Translations under genes and position numbers: made by a program | The notes under the pieces: generated by a model | The model's database searches: none | Seen by the model: only the letters and a program-made list of their open reading frames with translations | What the model was told of the DNA's origin: nothing | From: CAWDCV01 sp963728125 | GTDB taxonomy: Bacteria; Actinomycetota; Actinomycetes; CAWDCV01 | Assembly (NCBI GenBank): GCA_963728125.1 | Contig: CAVSIZ010000001.1 | Coordinates: 427,565-491,564, forward strand | DNA: 64,000 bases | Direction: 5' to 3' | Shown: one piece after another, positions 1 through 8,319 of the stretch | How the letters are laid out: each line of letters begins with the position of its first letter | Numbering within the stretch: the first letter of the stretch is position 1

Positions 1-978
1 CTCGCAGCTGCGCGCCGCTGGTGGGGTCTGCAGCACGGCGTCGACGTCGAGCAGGACGGAATGTCAGCCCTCCCGGCGGTGCCCGTTCTCGCGAGCGGCA
101 TCGCGCACGTCAGTGCCATCAAGGCGCTGGCGATGCTCGGCATTGGCCGACGCCAGGTGCGCACGCTCGCCGCCGATGGCACGGGCCGACTTGATATCGA
201 CGCGATGGAAGCCGAGTTGCGCAAGCAGGACGGCGCGCCGGCGATCCTGCTCGCGACTGCCGGCGAGCCGAATGCCGGCGCCTTCGACCCGATCGATCAA
301 ATGGCGGATCTGGCTCGGACGTACAGCGCCTGGCTGCACGTGGATGGCGCGTTCGGTGTGTTCGCCGCCGTTTCCCCCGCGACTCGGCACCTCGTCCGCG
401 GCCTGGATCGAGCTCATTCCGTCGCCGTCGACGGGCACAAGTGGCTGAACGTCCCGTACGACTGCGGCGCGGCCTTCGTCCACGACCCAGACGTCCATCG
501 CGAGACCTTCACCTCGTCGGCCGCCTATCTGGGTCAGGCCGAGCGGGATCGCCCCGTCTTCAGCAATCTGGGGCCGGAGATGTCGCGGCGCGCGCGGTCA
601 CTGGCGGTGTGGGCGACGCTGCACGCGTACGGCCGCAGCGGATACCAGGCGATGGTCGAGCGCCACGTTCGGCTGGCGGGGCGACTAGCCGCCCAGGTGG
701 ACGCCGACCCCGACCTCCAGCGCCTGGCGGACGTCCCGCTGAACGTCGTCTGCTTCCGCTACCAACCCTCCAGCGTCGCGGAAAGCGAGCTCGACGACCT
801 CAACCGTCGACTCGGCCAGGCCGTGCTCGATGACGGTCGAATCTTTTTCGGGACGACGGTCTACGACGGCAAGGTCGCCTTTCGGCCGGCGATCGTCAAC
901 TGGCGTACGGAAGAAGCCGACGTCGATCTCATCGTCCCAATCACCCGCGAACTCGGAGCCCGTCTCCGCCAGGAGTAG
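1..978 (+). CDS. PLP-dependent decarboxylase, 5' end outside window
   Basis: The frame is open from base 1, so only the last 325 residues are seen of a fold-type I pyridoxal-phosphate enzyme of the group II decarboxylase (aromatic-L-amino-acid decarboxylase-like) family, usually 450-490 residues long. The HVDGAFG segment carries the Asp expected to contact the cofactor ring nitrogen. The AVDGHKWLNVPYDCG segment carries the Lys (codon 439-441) expected to form the internal aldimine. Family members decarboxylate amino acids in the cytoplasm; the substrate cannot be told. It ends convergently 11 bases from the next gene. Confidence 0.85.
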   Translation, partial: LAAARRWWGLQHGVDVEQDGMSALPAVPVLASGIAHVSAIKALAMLGIGRRQVRTLAADGTGRLDIDAMEAELRKQDGAPAILLATAGEPNAGAFDPIDQMADLARTYSAWLHVDGAFGVFAAVSPATRHLVRGLDRAHSVAVDGHKWLNVPYDCGAAFVHDPDVHRETFTSSAAYLGQAERDRPVFSNLGPEMSRRARSLAVWATLHAYGRSGYQAMVERHVRLAGRLAAQVDADPDLQRLADVPLNVVCFRYQPSSVAESELDDLNRRLGQAVLDDGRIFFGTTVYDGKVAFRPAIVNWRTEEADVDLIVPITRELGARLRQE

Positions 979-989
979 TGCCCGGGCTG

Positions 990-2513
990 TCAGGCGCAGG
1001 TCGTGCCCTCCGCGGGCGGGGTGCCGTCGAGGAGGAATCGATCGACGTTGTCGTCGATACACGCGCTGCCCCGCTTGTAGGCAGTGTGCCCGTCGCCGTC
1101 GTACGTGAGCAGCACTCCTGACGAGAGCTGATCAGCCAGCCGCTGCGACCACGAGTACGGAGTCGCTGGGTCGCGGGTGGTGCCGACGACGAGGATCGGC
1201 GGCGCGCCCTCGGCAGTGATGGCCTCGGGCTCGCCTATTGGGGCGACTGGCCAAGTAGCGCAGGGCAGTGCACCCCAGGCGATATACGAGCCAAATCGCG
1301 GCGACGCTTGCTCCAGAGCGGGTACGGCAGCGCGCGCAGCGTCCGCACCGCCCTGGGCTGGCCGGTCGATGCAGTTGACGGCGTAGATGGCGTCGTTGGA
1401 ATTGGACACGAAACGACCGTCTTCTCGGTCGGTGTAGAGGTCGGCCAGCGCGAGGAAGCCATCGCCGATCCCTGCCAGCCCGAGCTGCAGCACCCGCCGC
1501 AGGATCGGCCAGCCGTTGACGTTGTCGTACAGAGGTGCGATCACACCGATCGAGGCGAGACCCTGGGTGACCTCCCGATCGCCAGAGCTGCCGAGCGGTT
1601 CGGAATCGATCTCGGCGAGCAAGGCATCGAACGTCTCGAGCGCGGTCTCACGGTCGTTGCCGAGCGGGCAGTCGGGTCGGGGCACGCAGTCATCGACGAA
1701 GGCGTTCAGCGCCAGCTCGAACCCGGCCGCCTGATCGGCCAGCAACTGGCCCTCCGTCAGGTCCGGCGCAACGGCACCGTCGAGAACGAGTCGCCCGGCG
1801 CGCTCGGGGAACAGCTGGGCGTAGGTCGCGCCGATGAACGTGCCGTACGACTTGCCCAGGTAGGTGAGCGTCTCGTCGCCGAGTACGGCGCGAAGCACGT
1901 CCAGGTCGCGGGCGACGTTCTCGGTCCCGATGTGCGGCAGCAGCCGCGCCTCGGGACTCGCTGCACACAACTGTGAGAGCCGTTCGGACAGCTCGACGAG
2001 GCGCTGCTCCTCCCCGGCGTCGTCGGGTGAGCCGTCAGCCGCGAGGAACTCGTCGGTCTGCGCGTCGTCCTGGCAGCGCAGCGGGGTACTCTCGCCGACC
2101 CCGCGGGGGTCGAAGCCGACCACGTCGTAGCGCTCCAAGACTGCGGCACCGATCTGATCGGGTGCACCGCGCGCGTAATCGAGGCCGGACCCACCCGGAC
2201 CTCCCGGGTTGACCAGCAGCGAGCCGATCCGCTGCGCCGGATCCGCGGCCGGGAGTCGGACCAGGGCGAGCTCGATGGTCTCGCCGCCAGGATCGGCGTA
2301 GTCGAGGGGAACCGCGACACGCGCGCACTCGAACCCGTCCTCGCAATCCGACCATTTCGGTTGCTGGGCGTAGAACGTCTCGAGCCCGTCGGTCGCACTG
2401 GCGCTGGCTGTCGGCCCCGGCGATGCCATGTTGTCAGCCGAGGGCGAGTCTCCCGTGGTGCAACCGACGAGCGTGAGGGCAATGACGCAGACCACGAGGG
2501 CGAAACGACGCAC
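990..2513 (-). CDS. secreted alpha/beta-hydrolase lipoprotein, tripeptidyl aminopeptidase-like
   Basis: 507 residues from a GTG at 2513; the frame stays open upstream, but this start gives a clean lipoprotein signal: a short basic N-terminus, a hydrophobic core and the lipobox LVGC. The mature protein is an alpha/beta hydrolase of the TAP/SlpD-E type: an oxyanion segment NPGGPGGSG, the nucleophile elbow GKSYGT, a helical lid and a C-terminal TAP-like domain with the catalytic His in DGDGHTAYKRG. Relatives are cell-surface or secreted amino- or tripeptidases of actinobacteria. It follows a small membrane protein gene on the same strand. Substrate is inferred from the family only. Confidence 0.88.
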   Translation of the reverse strand: MRRFALVVCVIALTLVGCTTGDSPSADNMASPGPTASASATDGLETFYAQQPKWSDCEDGFECARVAVPLDYADPGGETIELALVRLPAADPAQRIGSLLVNPGGPGGSGLDYARGAPDQIGAAVLERYDVVGFDPRGVGESTPLRCQDDAQTDEFLAADGSPDDAGEEQRLVELSERLSQLCAASPEARLLPHIGTENVARDLDVLRAVLGDETLTYLGKSYGTFIGATYAQLFPERAGRLVLDGAVAPDLTEGQLLADQAAGFELALNAFVDDCVPRPDCPLGNDRETALETFDALLAEIDSEPLGSSGDREVTQGLASIGVIAPLYDNVNGWPILRRVLQLGLAGIGDGFLALADLYTDREDGRFVSNSNDAIYAVNCIDRPAQGGADAARAAVPALEQASPRFGSYIAWGALPCATWPVAPIGEPEAITAEGAPPILVVGTTRDPATPYSWSQRLADQLSSGVLLTYDGDGHTAYKRGSACIDDNVDRFLLDGTPPAEGTTCA

Positions 2514-2559
2514 TGCCCCATCCTGCCGCGCCACTGCGTCCCACCTCACGCGGCCGTGC

Positions 2560-2775
2560 TCAGAGGGTGACGAAGAACGCAACAATCACCACCGTGACGA
2601 GGAGCGTCGAGATCCACGCGGCGCGCGAACTCACTGTTGTCGGTTCGGCCTCGATCTCGTCGACGGTTTCTCGGATAGCCCGCCGCCGCTCGTCGAGCGT
2701 CATGGCTCGCAGACGGCGGAACTCTCCGTCGGCGACGACAAGAGTGCCGGCGCCGACACCGGAGTACAGGCTCAA
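2560..2775 (-). CDS. small single-pass membrane protein
   Basis: 71 residues, no recognised family. A charged, probably helical middle part (DERRRAIRETVDEIEAE) precedes a hydrophobic C-terminal segment WISTLLVTVVIVAFFVTL that should anchor it in the membrane, so it resembles a tail-anchored protein. It lies between the RDD protein gene (44 bases upstream) and the hydrolase lipoprotein gene (46 bases downstream) in the same direction. The coding call rests on the sensible hydrophobic profile and the gap it fills; function unknown. Confidence 0.55.
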   Translation of the reverse strand: MSLYSGVGAGTLVVADGEFRRLRAMTLDERRRAIRETVDEIEAEPTTVSSRAAWISTLLVTVVIVAFFVTL

Positions 2776-2818
2776 CGACGAGGCGACACGGCCCAGCGAG
2801 TCCCCTTTGGTGAAGCGT

Positions 2819-3574
2819 TCAGCCCACGGCTCCGATGGTGCCGTTCACGATGCGCAACAGCCAGCGCGCGGTTGCCCGAGGCAAGCCCACTCGCTGACTG
2901 CCGTTGTCGAGGCGCACCACCCGGAGACCCAGGAGGTGCTTGCCGACTGTCAGCCCGCTCCACGCGGTGAGCGGAACCTCGAGCAGGAACCACACCAGGA
3001 AAAAGCTGCCGATGATGTTGCCGAGCGATGGCGGTACGAAGCGCAGCACGACCACGATCATCAGGACGAGGAGCACGAAGCCGTCAATCAACCGGGCCCT
3101 GATGCGGTCCTCGTTGCGCACCTCGCGCAACCCGTGCACTCCGTATCGAAAGACCGGCAGCAATCCGGTCTCGAAGGAACCGTTCAGCGCTGCCGGATCG
3201 CGGGAGCTCAATGACGCCGCACGGGCCACAGCGCATCGCGGCAGCGGCAGCGACCCGATCGGATCGCCCGGCGAGCAACTTGCCGGACGGCGATCTCGTC
3301 CCTGGTGAACGAGCAGGTGCGGAGCGGACCCGCGCGCCCTGGTCAGGCTGCCGCGGGATAGCACGACGCCCCACCACACGAGCAGGGCGGTCCCCATCAG
3401 GCCCGGCAGCAGCGACCACCACGGAATCTCGAGAATGCCCCAAAAGAGGACAAGAACGATCATCCAATAGATGTAGATGAGCACCACGAGGAACAGCCAG
3501 ACGGCGCTGACCTCAACGAGACGGTCGCGCCGGCGTACGACCAGATCGAGTCGGACCATGGCGTGCTCGGACAC
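2819..3574 (-). CDS. RDD-family membrane protein with N-terminal membrane domain
   Basis: 251 residues. The N-terminus holds two hydrophobic segments (about residues 23-45 and 50-70). A polar, low-complexity stretch follows (about 75-130), then a C-terminal RDD domain beginning near RIRARLIDGFVLLVLM with two membrane segments and the typical TVGKHLLGLRVVR motif. RDD proteins are small integral membrane proteins of mostly unknown transport or packing role. The middle stretch looks unlike a normal linker, so a pair of compensating frameshifts or a fusion of two genes is possible. The GTG start overlaps nothing and lies 12 bases after ricT. Confidence 0.6.
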   Translation of the reverse strand: MSEHAMVRLDLVVRRRDRLVEVSAVWLFLVVLIYIYWMIVLVLFWGILEIPWWSLLPGLMGTALLVWWGVVLSRGSLTRARGSAPHLLVHQGRDRRPASCSPGDPIGSLPLPRCAVARAASLSSRDPAALNGSFETGLLPVFRYGVHGLREVRNEDRIRARLIDGFVLLVLMIVVVLRFVPPSLGNIIGSFFLVWFLLEVPLTAWSGLTVGKHLLGLRVVRLDNGSQRVGLPRATARWLLRIVNGTIGAVG

Positions 3575-3586
3575 GCGCGCCGGCGC

Positions 3587-4423
3587 CTACTCCGCAGGCG
3601 GAGCGGCGTACGCGGCGTCGTGCGCTTGGCGCGGCGCGCACACGCTTGCCTTGCTACACGCGCACCGGCGTCCCGACTCGGCGAGCCGGACGACGACGGT
3701 GTCACTGGGAACGTTGTGCCCCACGACCGTGCCGTCGCCGGCGGGCGATGTCACCTTGGTGCCGAGCGCTGGCGCGTCTGCCTTGAACTCCTGATACAGC
3801 GGGTGCTCGTACTTGAGGCAGCACATCAGCCGGCCGCAGGCGCCGGAGATCTTCAGTGGGTTGAGCGGCAGGTCCTGGTCCTTCGCCATCCGCACGCTGA
3901 CCGGCTCGAAGTCCTTGAGGAACGTCGCGCAGCACAGGTCGCGCCCGCACGGTCCGATACCGCCCTGGACACGTGCCTCATCGCGGGCGCCGAGCTGGCG
4001 CAGCTCGATGCGCGCGTGCAGCTCGCGCGCCAGGTCCCGAACCAGCGCGCGGAAGTCGACGCGGTGCGGCGCGGAGAAGTAGATCGTGATCGTGCGCTGC
4101 CGGTCGACGTAGTCGACCGCGACCACCTTCATCGGGAGCTCGTGTTGCCGGATCAACCGCTTCGCGACCGACTTTGCCTCGCCCTTGCGCCGCCGGTTCG
4201 TCTCGTCGCGCTCGAGTTCCGCTTCGTCCGCAAGGCCCTCGATCACAGGCAGTCCGCCGATGTCCTCGGTCACGTACTGCGGCGCCCACACGCACTCCGC
4301 TACCTCAGGGCCCTCGCTGGTGGGCACCAGCACCTTGTCGCCGACCCGCGGCGTATGGGCGCCGGGATCGAGGTAGTAGAGGCGGCCGTACCGCTCGAAG
4401 CTGACCGCCATCACCATGCCCAC
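3587..4423 (-). CDS. ricT: PSP1-domain protein, RicT/YaaT-like
   Basis: 278 residues of the PSP1 (RicT/YaaT) family. The conserved core is present: FSAPHRVDFRALVRDLA, the cysteine cluster GPCGRDLCCATFLKDF, and SGACGRLMCCLKYEHPLY, whose cysteines in Firmicutes RicT help hold Fe-S clusters. In Bacillus the Ric complex stimulates RNase Y-dependent processing; in actinobacteria the partner is not established. Starts at GTG 4423, ATG 4417 and ATG 4411 are all possible and differ by a few residues. It sits 32 bases after holB, the usual neighbour of this gene. Confidence 0.9.
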   Translation of the reverse strand: MGMVMAVSFERYGRLYYLDPGAHTPRVGDKVLVPTSEGPEVAECVWAPQYVTEDIGGLPVIEGLADEAELERDETNRRRKGEAKSVAKRLIRQHELPMKVVAVDYVDRQRTITIYFSAPHRVDFRALVRDLARELHARIELRQLGARDEARVQGGIGPCGRDLCCATFLKDFEPVSVRMAKDQDLPLNPLKISGACGRLMCCLKYEHPLYQEFKADAPALGTKVTSPAGDGTVVGHNVPSDTVVVRLAESGRRCACSKASVCAPRQAHDAAYAAPPAE

Positions 4424-4455
4424 GCGCAGACCCTAACCCCGAGCCAGGAAGCTCT

Positions 4456-5664
4456 TCATCGGATGCGCAGCCTGAGCATCATCGATTCGACCGCGAGCAG
4501 CGGCGCGACATTGGCCTCGATGGCCTCGCGGCAGGCGAGGATCGCGTCCAGCCGGTGAAGGGTCTGCTCGGCAGAAGTGCTCCGCGCCACCTTCTCGATC
4601 GAGCTGCGCAGCTCGTCATTGGTCAGTCCAACCGTCGCCGAGCTCTGCACCGCGAGGACGTCGCGGTAGAACGACGCCAGGTCGAGGAGGGCCCGATCCA
4701 GCGCGTCGCGCTTGGTCCGGGTCGTCCGCGCCTTCTGCCGCCGTTCGAGGTCCTTGAGCAAGCCCTCCGCGCCACGGGGCATGCCTCGGCCGGTGGCCCC
4801 GGCGCCGAGTGCGAGGCTCAGCTCCTCGGTCTCGGTCGCGTCGAGGTCGGCGGTCGCCTCGGCGGCGTCCTCGGTCGTGGCGTCCACCAGGTTGGCGGCG
4901 GCGGTGATGCAGCTGCCGATGTCGGCCAGCTGGAGGGGCAGCCGCAGGACCTCCTGCCGACGCAGCCGGGAACGTTCGTCGGTTGCCAGCCGGCGGGCCC
5001 GCCCGATGTGTCCGCCGGTCGCGCGCGCTGCAAACGCCGCCATGGCCGGGTCGATCCCATCGCGCCGGACGAGGACCTCTGCTACCGCGGCATTCGTCGG
5101 CGTGCGCAACACCATCAGCCGGCACCGCGAGCGAATCGTCGGCTCCAGATCGTCGGCGGACGGCGTGCACAGCAGCCACACCGTACGTGCGGCTGGTTCC
5201 TCGATTGCCTTGAGCAGGGCGTTGGCAGCGTCCTCGGTCAGCCGGTCGGCGTCCTCGATCAGGATGACTTGCCAACGATTTCCGGCTGGCGACAACGCCG
5301 CACGCCGGACCAGATCACGCGTGTCCGCCACGCCGTACGAGAGTCCGCTCGGTCGGACGACCTCGACGTCGGCGTGCGTGCCCATCCGCACTGTGTGGCA
5401 GGCGGAGCACGTTCCGCAGCCGCCGTTCGGGCACTGCAGCGCAGCGGCGAACGCGCGTGCCGCGGTAGAGCGTCCCGATCCCGGCGGACCGGTGAAGAGC
5501 CACGCGTGCGTCATCGCGGCCCCCGGCTGCGCCGAATCGGTTATCGGCTCGCCGCGCAAGATCGCGTCGGCGGCGGCAACAGCTCGTCGCAGCTCAGTGA
5601 CGACGCGCTCCTGTCCGACGAGGTCGTCGAAGACGTCGGGTGCAGTCGCGACGGCCACAGTCAT
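4456..5664 (-). CDS. holB: DNA polymerase III delta' subunit
   Basis: 402 residues of a clamp-loader AAA+ ATPase fold. Walker A is GPPGSGRST, followed by the zinc module CPNGGCGTCSACH, a Walker B region LIEDADRL, the NALLKAIEEP segment and the sensor SRCR motif (TIRSRCR). Delta' works with gamma/tau and delta to load the beta sliding clamp on primed DNA. I chose ATG 5664 (MTVAVATAPDVFDDLVGQ) because the homologous region starts there; the open frame extends upstream into the tmk gene. Only 7 bases separate it from the stop of the MFS-tmk fusion, so the two are probably cotranscribed, as tmk-holB is in most bacteria. Confidence 0.93.
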   Translation of the reverse strand: MTVAVATAPDVFDDLVGQERVVTELRRAVAAADAILRGEPITDSAQPGAAMTHAWLFTGPPGSGRSTAARAFAAALQCPNGGCGTCSACHTVRMGTHADVEVVRPSGLSYGVADTRDLVRRAALSPAGNRWQVILIEDADRLTEDAANALLKAIEEPAARTVWLLCTPSADDLEPTIRSRCRLMVLRTPTNAAVAEVLVRRDGIDPAMAAFAARATGGHIGRARRLATDERSRLRRQEVLRLPLQLADIGSCITAAANLVDATTEDAAEATADLDATETEELSLALGAGATGRGMPRGAEGLLKDLERRQKARTTRTKRDALDRALLDLASFYRDVLAVQSSATVGLTNDELRSSIEKVARSTSAEQTLHRLDAILACREAIEANVAPLLAVESMMLRLRIR

Positions 5665-5671
5665 GGTCGAG

Positions 5672-8242
5672 TCACGGGTCGATGCGCGGGAGCAGCTGCG
5701 TGTGCTCCTCGTCCGGGTCGTCGCCAGGCGCGGCGCGATGGCGTCCCTCCGGCGTTGATCGGTGCGCATCGTCGGGGGTGCCGAAGATCTCGTCGGCCAG
5801 ATCGGCATCCTGGATCCGTACGGGCGGATCGGTTCGATCGTCGTAGCTGTCGGCGTACAGGTAGCGGAAGGCTTCCTCGCGCGCGACGCGCCGTTGGATG
5901 TGATTGTCGGACAGTCGCTGCCGCGATGCCTCGGTTTCCGCGATGCGCTGCCGGTTGTCCTCGTCCTCGTGGCGCAGGTGCAGCGTCTCTTCTTGCGCGC
6001 GGCGACGATGCTCCTCGGCCAGTGTCAACGCCTGAGTTTCGGCGTGCTGGCGCTCCTCGTCGGCGGCACGCCGCTGTTGCTCGCCGGCGAGCTCGATTTG
6101 GCGGCGCTCCTGCTGCTCGGCTCGGGCACGTTCCTCGTGCTCCCTGCGCCACCGCTCCTCGATCTCCTCCCGCTCGCGCGCGGACAGCGGCACCCGGTCC
6201 TGGAGCCGCTGCCGGATCCGGACGGCCGCCTCCTCGATAGGCAGCGATGCGTCGACGACGACGTACCTCGTCGGATAGCGCTGGGCGAGAGCCAGAAACT
6301 CGGCGCGAACGCGGTCATGAAACTCCGCCGGCTCGGACTCGAGCCGGTCGAGCTCGGCGCCTCGGCGGGCGAGACCAACCTCCGGAGGGACGTCGAGGAG
6401 CACCGTGACGTCCGGCACCAGGCCACTCGTGGCCCACTCCGACAGGTAGGCGATGTCGTCAGCGGGCAGCGCTCGGCCAGCGCCCTGATAGGCAATGGAC
6501 GAGTCGCTGTAGCGATCCGTGACGACGATCGCGCCGCGCTCCAGCGCGGGGCGCACGATGGTGTCGACGTGGTCGGCCCGGTCGGCGGCGTACAGCAGCG
6601 CCTCCGCTCGCGCGCTGGGGCTCTCCCGAGCTGGATCGAGCAGCGTCATGCGCAGCATGCGGCCGACCGGTGTGGATCCCGGCTCGAACGTCAGCACGAC
6701 CTCGTGTCCGCGATCGATGAGGAAGCTCGCCAGCCGCTCCGCCTGGCTCGACTTGCCGGCGCCCTCGCCGCCCTCGAACGCGATGAGATACCCGCCGAGT
6801 GCCGCGCCGGGGGTCGGCTCCTGACGAGCGTGTAGGGCGGCGCGAAGGTCATGCAGCAGCGGCTCGCCTGCGCGATCGTCGATGCGCTGATACGTCAGTA
6901 CGCCCACGACGAGTGCCACCAGGCCAATCACGACCAGGGTGATCGCGGCGCCGTTGTAGTCCACAACGACGGCATCGGTGAACGTAAAGCGGTGCGCGCC
7001 GACCGCACCGGCAATCAGCGGTACGACAACGACGACGGCCACGAGGACGACGGGCAGCACGGTGCGAGCCGGCGCGAGCAGGCCCTCGCCGGTTGTCCAA
7101 GCGACGCCGGCGAAGAAGCCGAGGACGAGCGCCCCGAAGACCACAAACACCAGGTTGGGCACCAGGGCGAGCAAGACGAGAAACGCGCCGGCGAGGACAC
7201 CGGTGAGCCCGAGCAGCCGGCGACGACTGAGGCGAGGCACCACTCTCGGCGCTGCGGCGATCCCCAGCGCGAGTCCGGCAAACACCGCGGCGACCAGGAC
7301 GCCGTACGCCGCGTTCCCACCCCTCAGGTCAGCGACGTAGAGGCGTGCGGCGCCGATCAGAGCAGCCACCGGAGTAACGGCGACGAGCAGGGCCGCGGTG
7401 AGCGACTCCACCTGCCAGCCCCCGCCACGATGGCTGCGCCACGAGGGGCGCGAGCCTCCGAGCGGGACGGATACGGCGGCGACAGCGGCGAACAGGAACG
7501 TTGCCGCCGTGACGTAGAGGGCCAGATCGACGCCGTTGGTCAAGAAGAACGGGATGCCCGCCCCGAGTGCACCGGAAAGCAGTGCGAGGAGTGCGAAGAA
7601 CACGCCGGCGACGAGCGCGCAGCCGTACCACGTCACCTGGCTGAGTCGTTCGGCGTCGTCGAGCCGCTCGGCCGGGACGAGCCGGGGCATCGTCGCGCGT
7701 CGCGCCGCCGTCACGAGGGTGCCCGCAATGGCGACCAAGAAAGTGGCGACGAACAGCCACCACAACCGGCCGACGAGTGGGATCGAGAGGAACAGCGCGG
7801 CGCGGATCGCGTCGCCGCCGACCATCGTCCAGCGCCGGCCGAATCGATCCGTGACGACGTGAGCGACCGGATCGAGGAGCAACGGCGGGATCAGGCGCAG
7901 CGCGAAAACTGCCGCGATCGCGGTGCCAGCGGCCACGTAGCTGCTCGATGCGAGCACGACAGCGAGCGAGGTGGCCGCGAGCAGGCCAAGCCAGTCGCCC
8001 AACGTGGACAGCGACAGCGCGATCCACAGCGCGCGGACAGGCGGCAGCGAGAGCAGGCCGCCGTCGGAGGCGTTGGCGTCAGGTCGAGCGGAGGGCGGCG
8101 AGTCGATAGGCGGGGCTGGTGCTGGTGCTGGTGGAGCGGCGGATGCGTCGGGCGGAGCTGCGGCGGCGGGCGGCGGGGCGTCCGGCGCCGCCGCGTCACT
8201 CGCCACGTCCGCGGAGCGCGTCGCAGGAGGGATCTCAGCCAC
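5672..8242 (-). CDS. tmk: MFS transporter / dTMP kinase fusion with C-terminal coiled coil
   Basis: 856 residues in one frame. Residues 1-65 are Ala/Pro-rich; about 70-440 form an MFS-type bundle of roughly 10-12 membrane segments; about 482-683 are a complete thymidylate kinase with P-loop FEGGEGAGKSSQ, the DR motif VTDRYSDSSIAYQGAGR and LLDVPPEVGLARR. About 684-800 are a highly charged Glu/Arg-rich segment likely to form a coiled coil, followed by an acidic tail. The kinase phosphorylates dTMP to dTDP for DNA synthesis; what the transporter half moves is unknown. Fusions of this kind occur in some Frankia-like actinobacteria. GTG start at 8242. Confidence 0.9.
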   Translation of the reverse strand: MAEIPPATRSADVASDAAAPDAPPPAAAAPPDASAAPPAPAPAPPIDSPPSARPDANASDGGLLSLPPVRALWIALSLSTLGDWLGLLAATSLAVVLASSSYVAAGTAIAAVFALRLIPPLLLDPVAHVVTDRFGRRWTMVGGDAIRAALFLSIPLVGRLWWLFVATFLVAIAGTLVTAARRATMPRLVPAERLDDAERLSQVTWYGCALVAGVFFALLALLSGALGAGIPFFLTNGVDLALYVTAATFLFAAVAAVSVPLGGSRPSWRSHRGGGWQVESLTAALLVAVTPVAALIGAARLYVADLRGGNAAYGVLVAAVFAGLALGIAAAPRVVPRLSRRRLLGLTGVLAGAFLVLLALVPNLVFVVFGALVLGFFAGVAWTTGEGLLAPARTVLPVVLVAVVVVVPLIAGAVGAHRFTFTDAVVVDYNGAAITLVVIGLVALVVGVLTYQRIDDRAGEPLLHDLRAALHARQEPTPGAALGGYLIAFEGGEGAGKSSQAERLASFLIDRGHEVVLTFEPGSTPVGRMLRMTLLDPARESPSARAEALLYAADRADHVDTIVRPALERGAIVVTDRYSDSSIAYQGAGRALPADDIAYLSEWATSGLVPDVTVLLDVPPEVGLARRGAELDRLESEPAEFHDRVRAEFLALAQRYPTRYVVVDASLPIEEAAVRIRQRLQDRVPLSAREREEIEERWRREHEERARAEQQERRQIELAGEQQRRAADEERQHAETQALTLAEEHRRRAQEETLHLRHEDEDNRQRIAETEASRQRLSDNHIQRRVAREEAFRYLYADSYDDRTDPPVRIQDADLADEIFGTPDDAHRSTPEGRHRAAPGDDPDEEHTQLLPRIDP

Positions 8243-8319
8243 CCGGACACCCTAGCGACGGTGCGTGACAGTCCCTGACCGGTGTGCACAGGTTAGGTCT
8301 AGCTCAGCAGGCGCGGGTA

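Noticed and set aside
6851..8278. Plus-strand open frame opposite the MFS part
   Set aside because: Gln/Glu/Arg-rich antisense shadow of a membrane protein gene.
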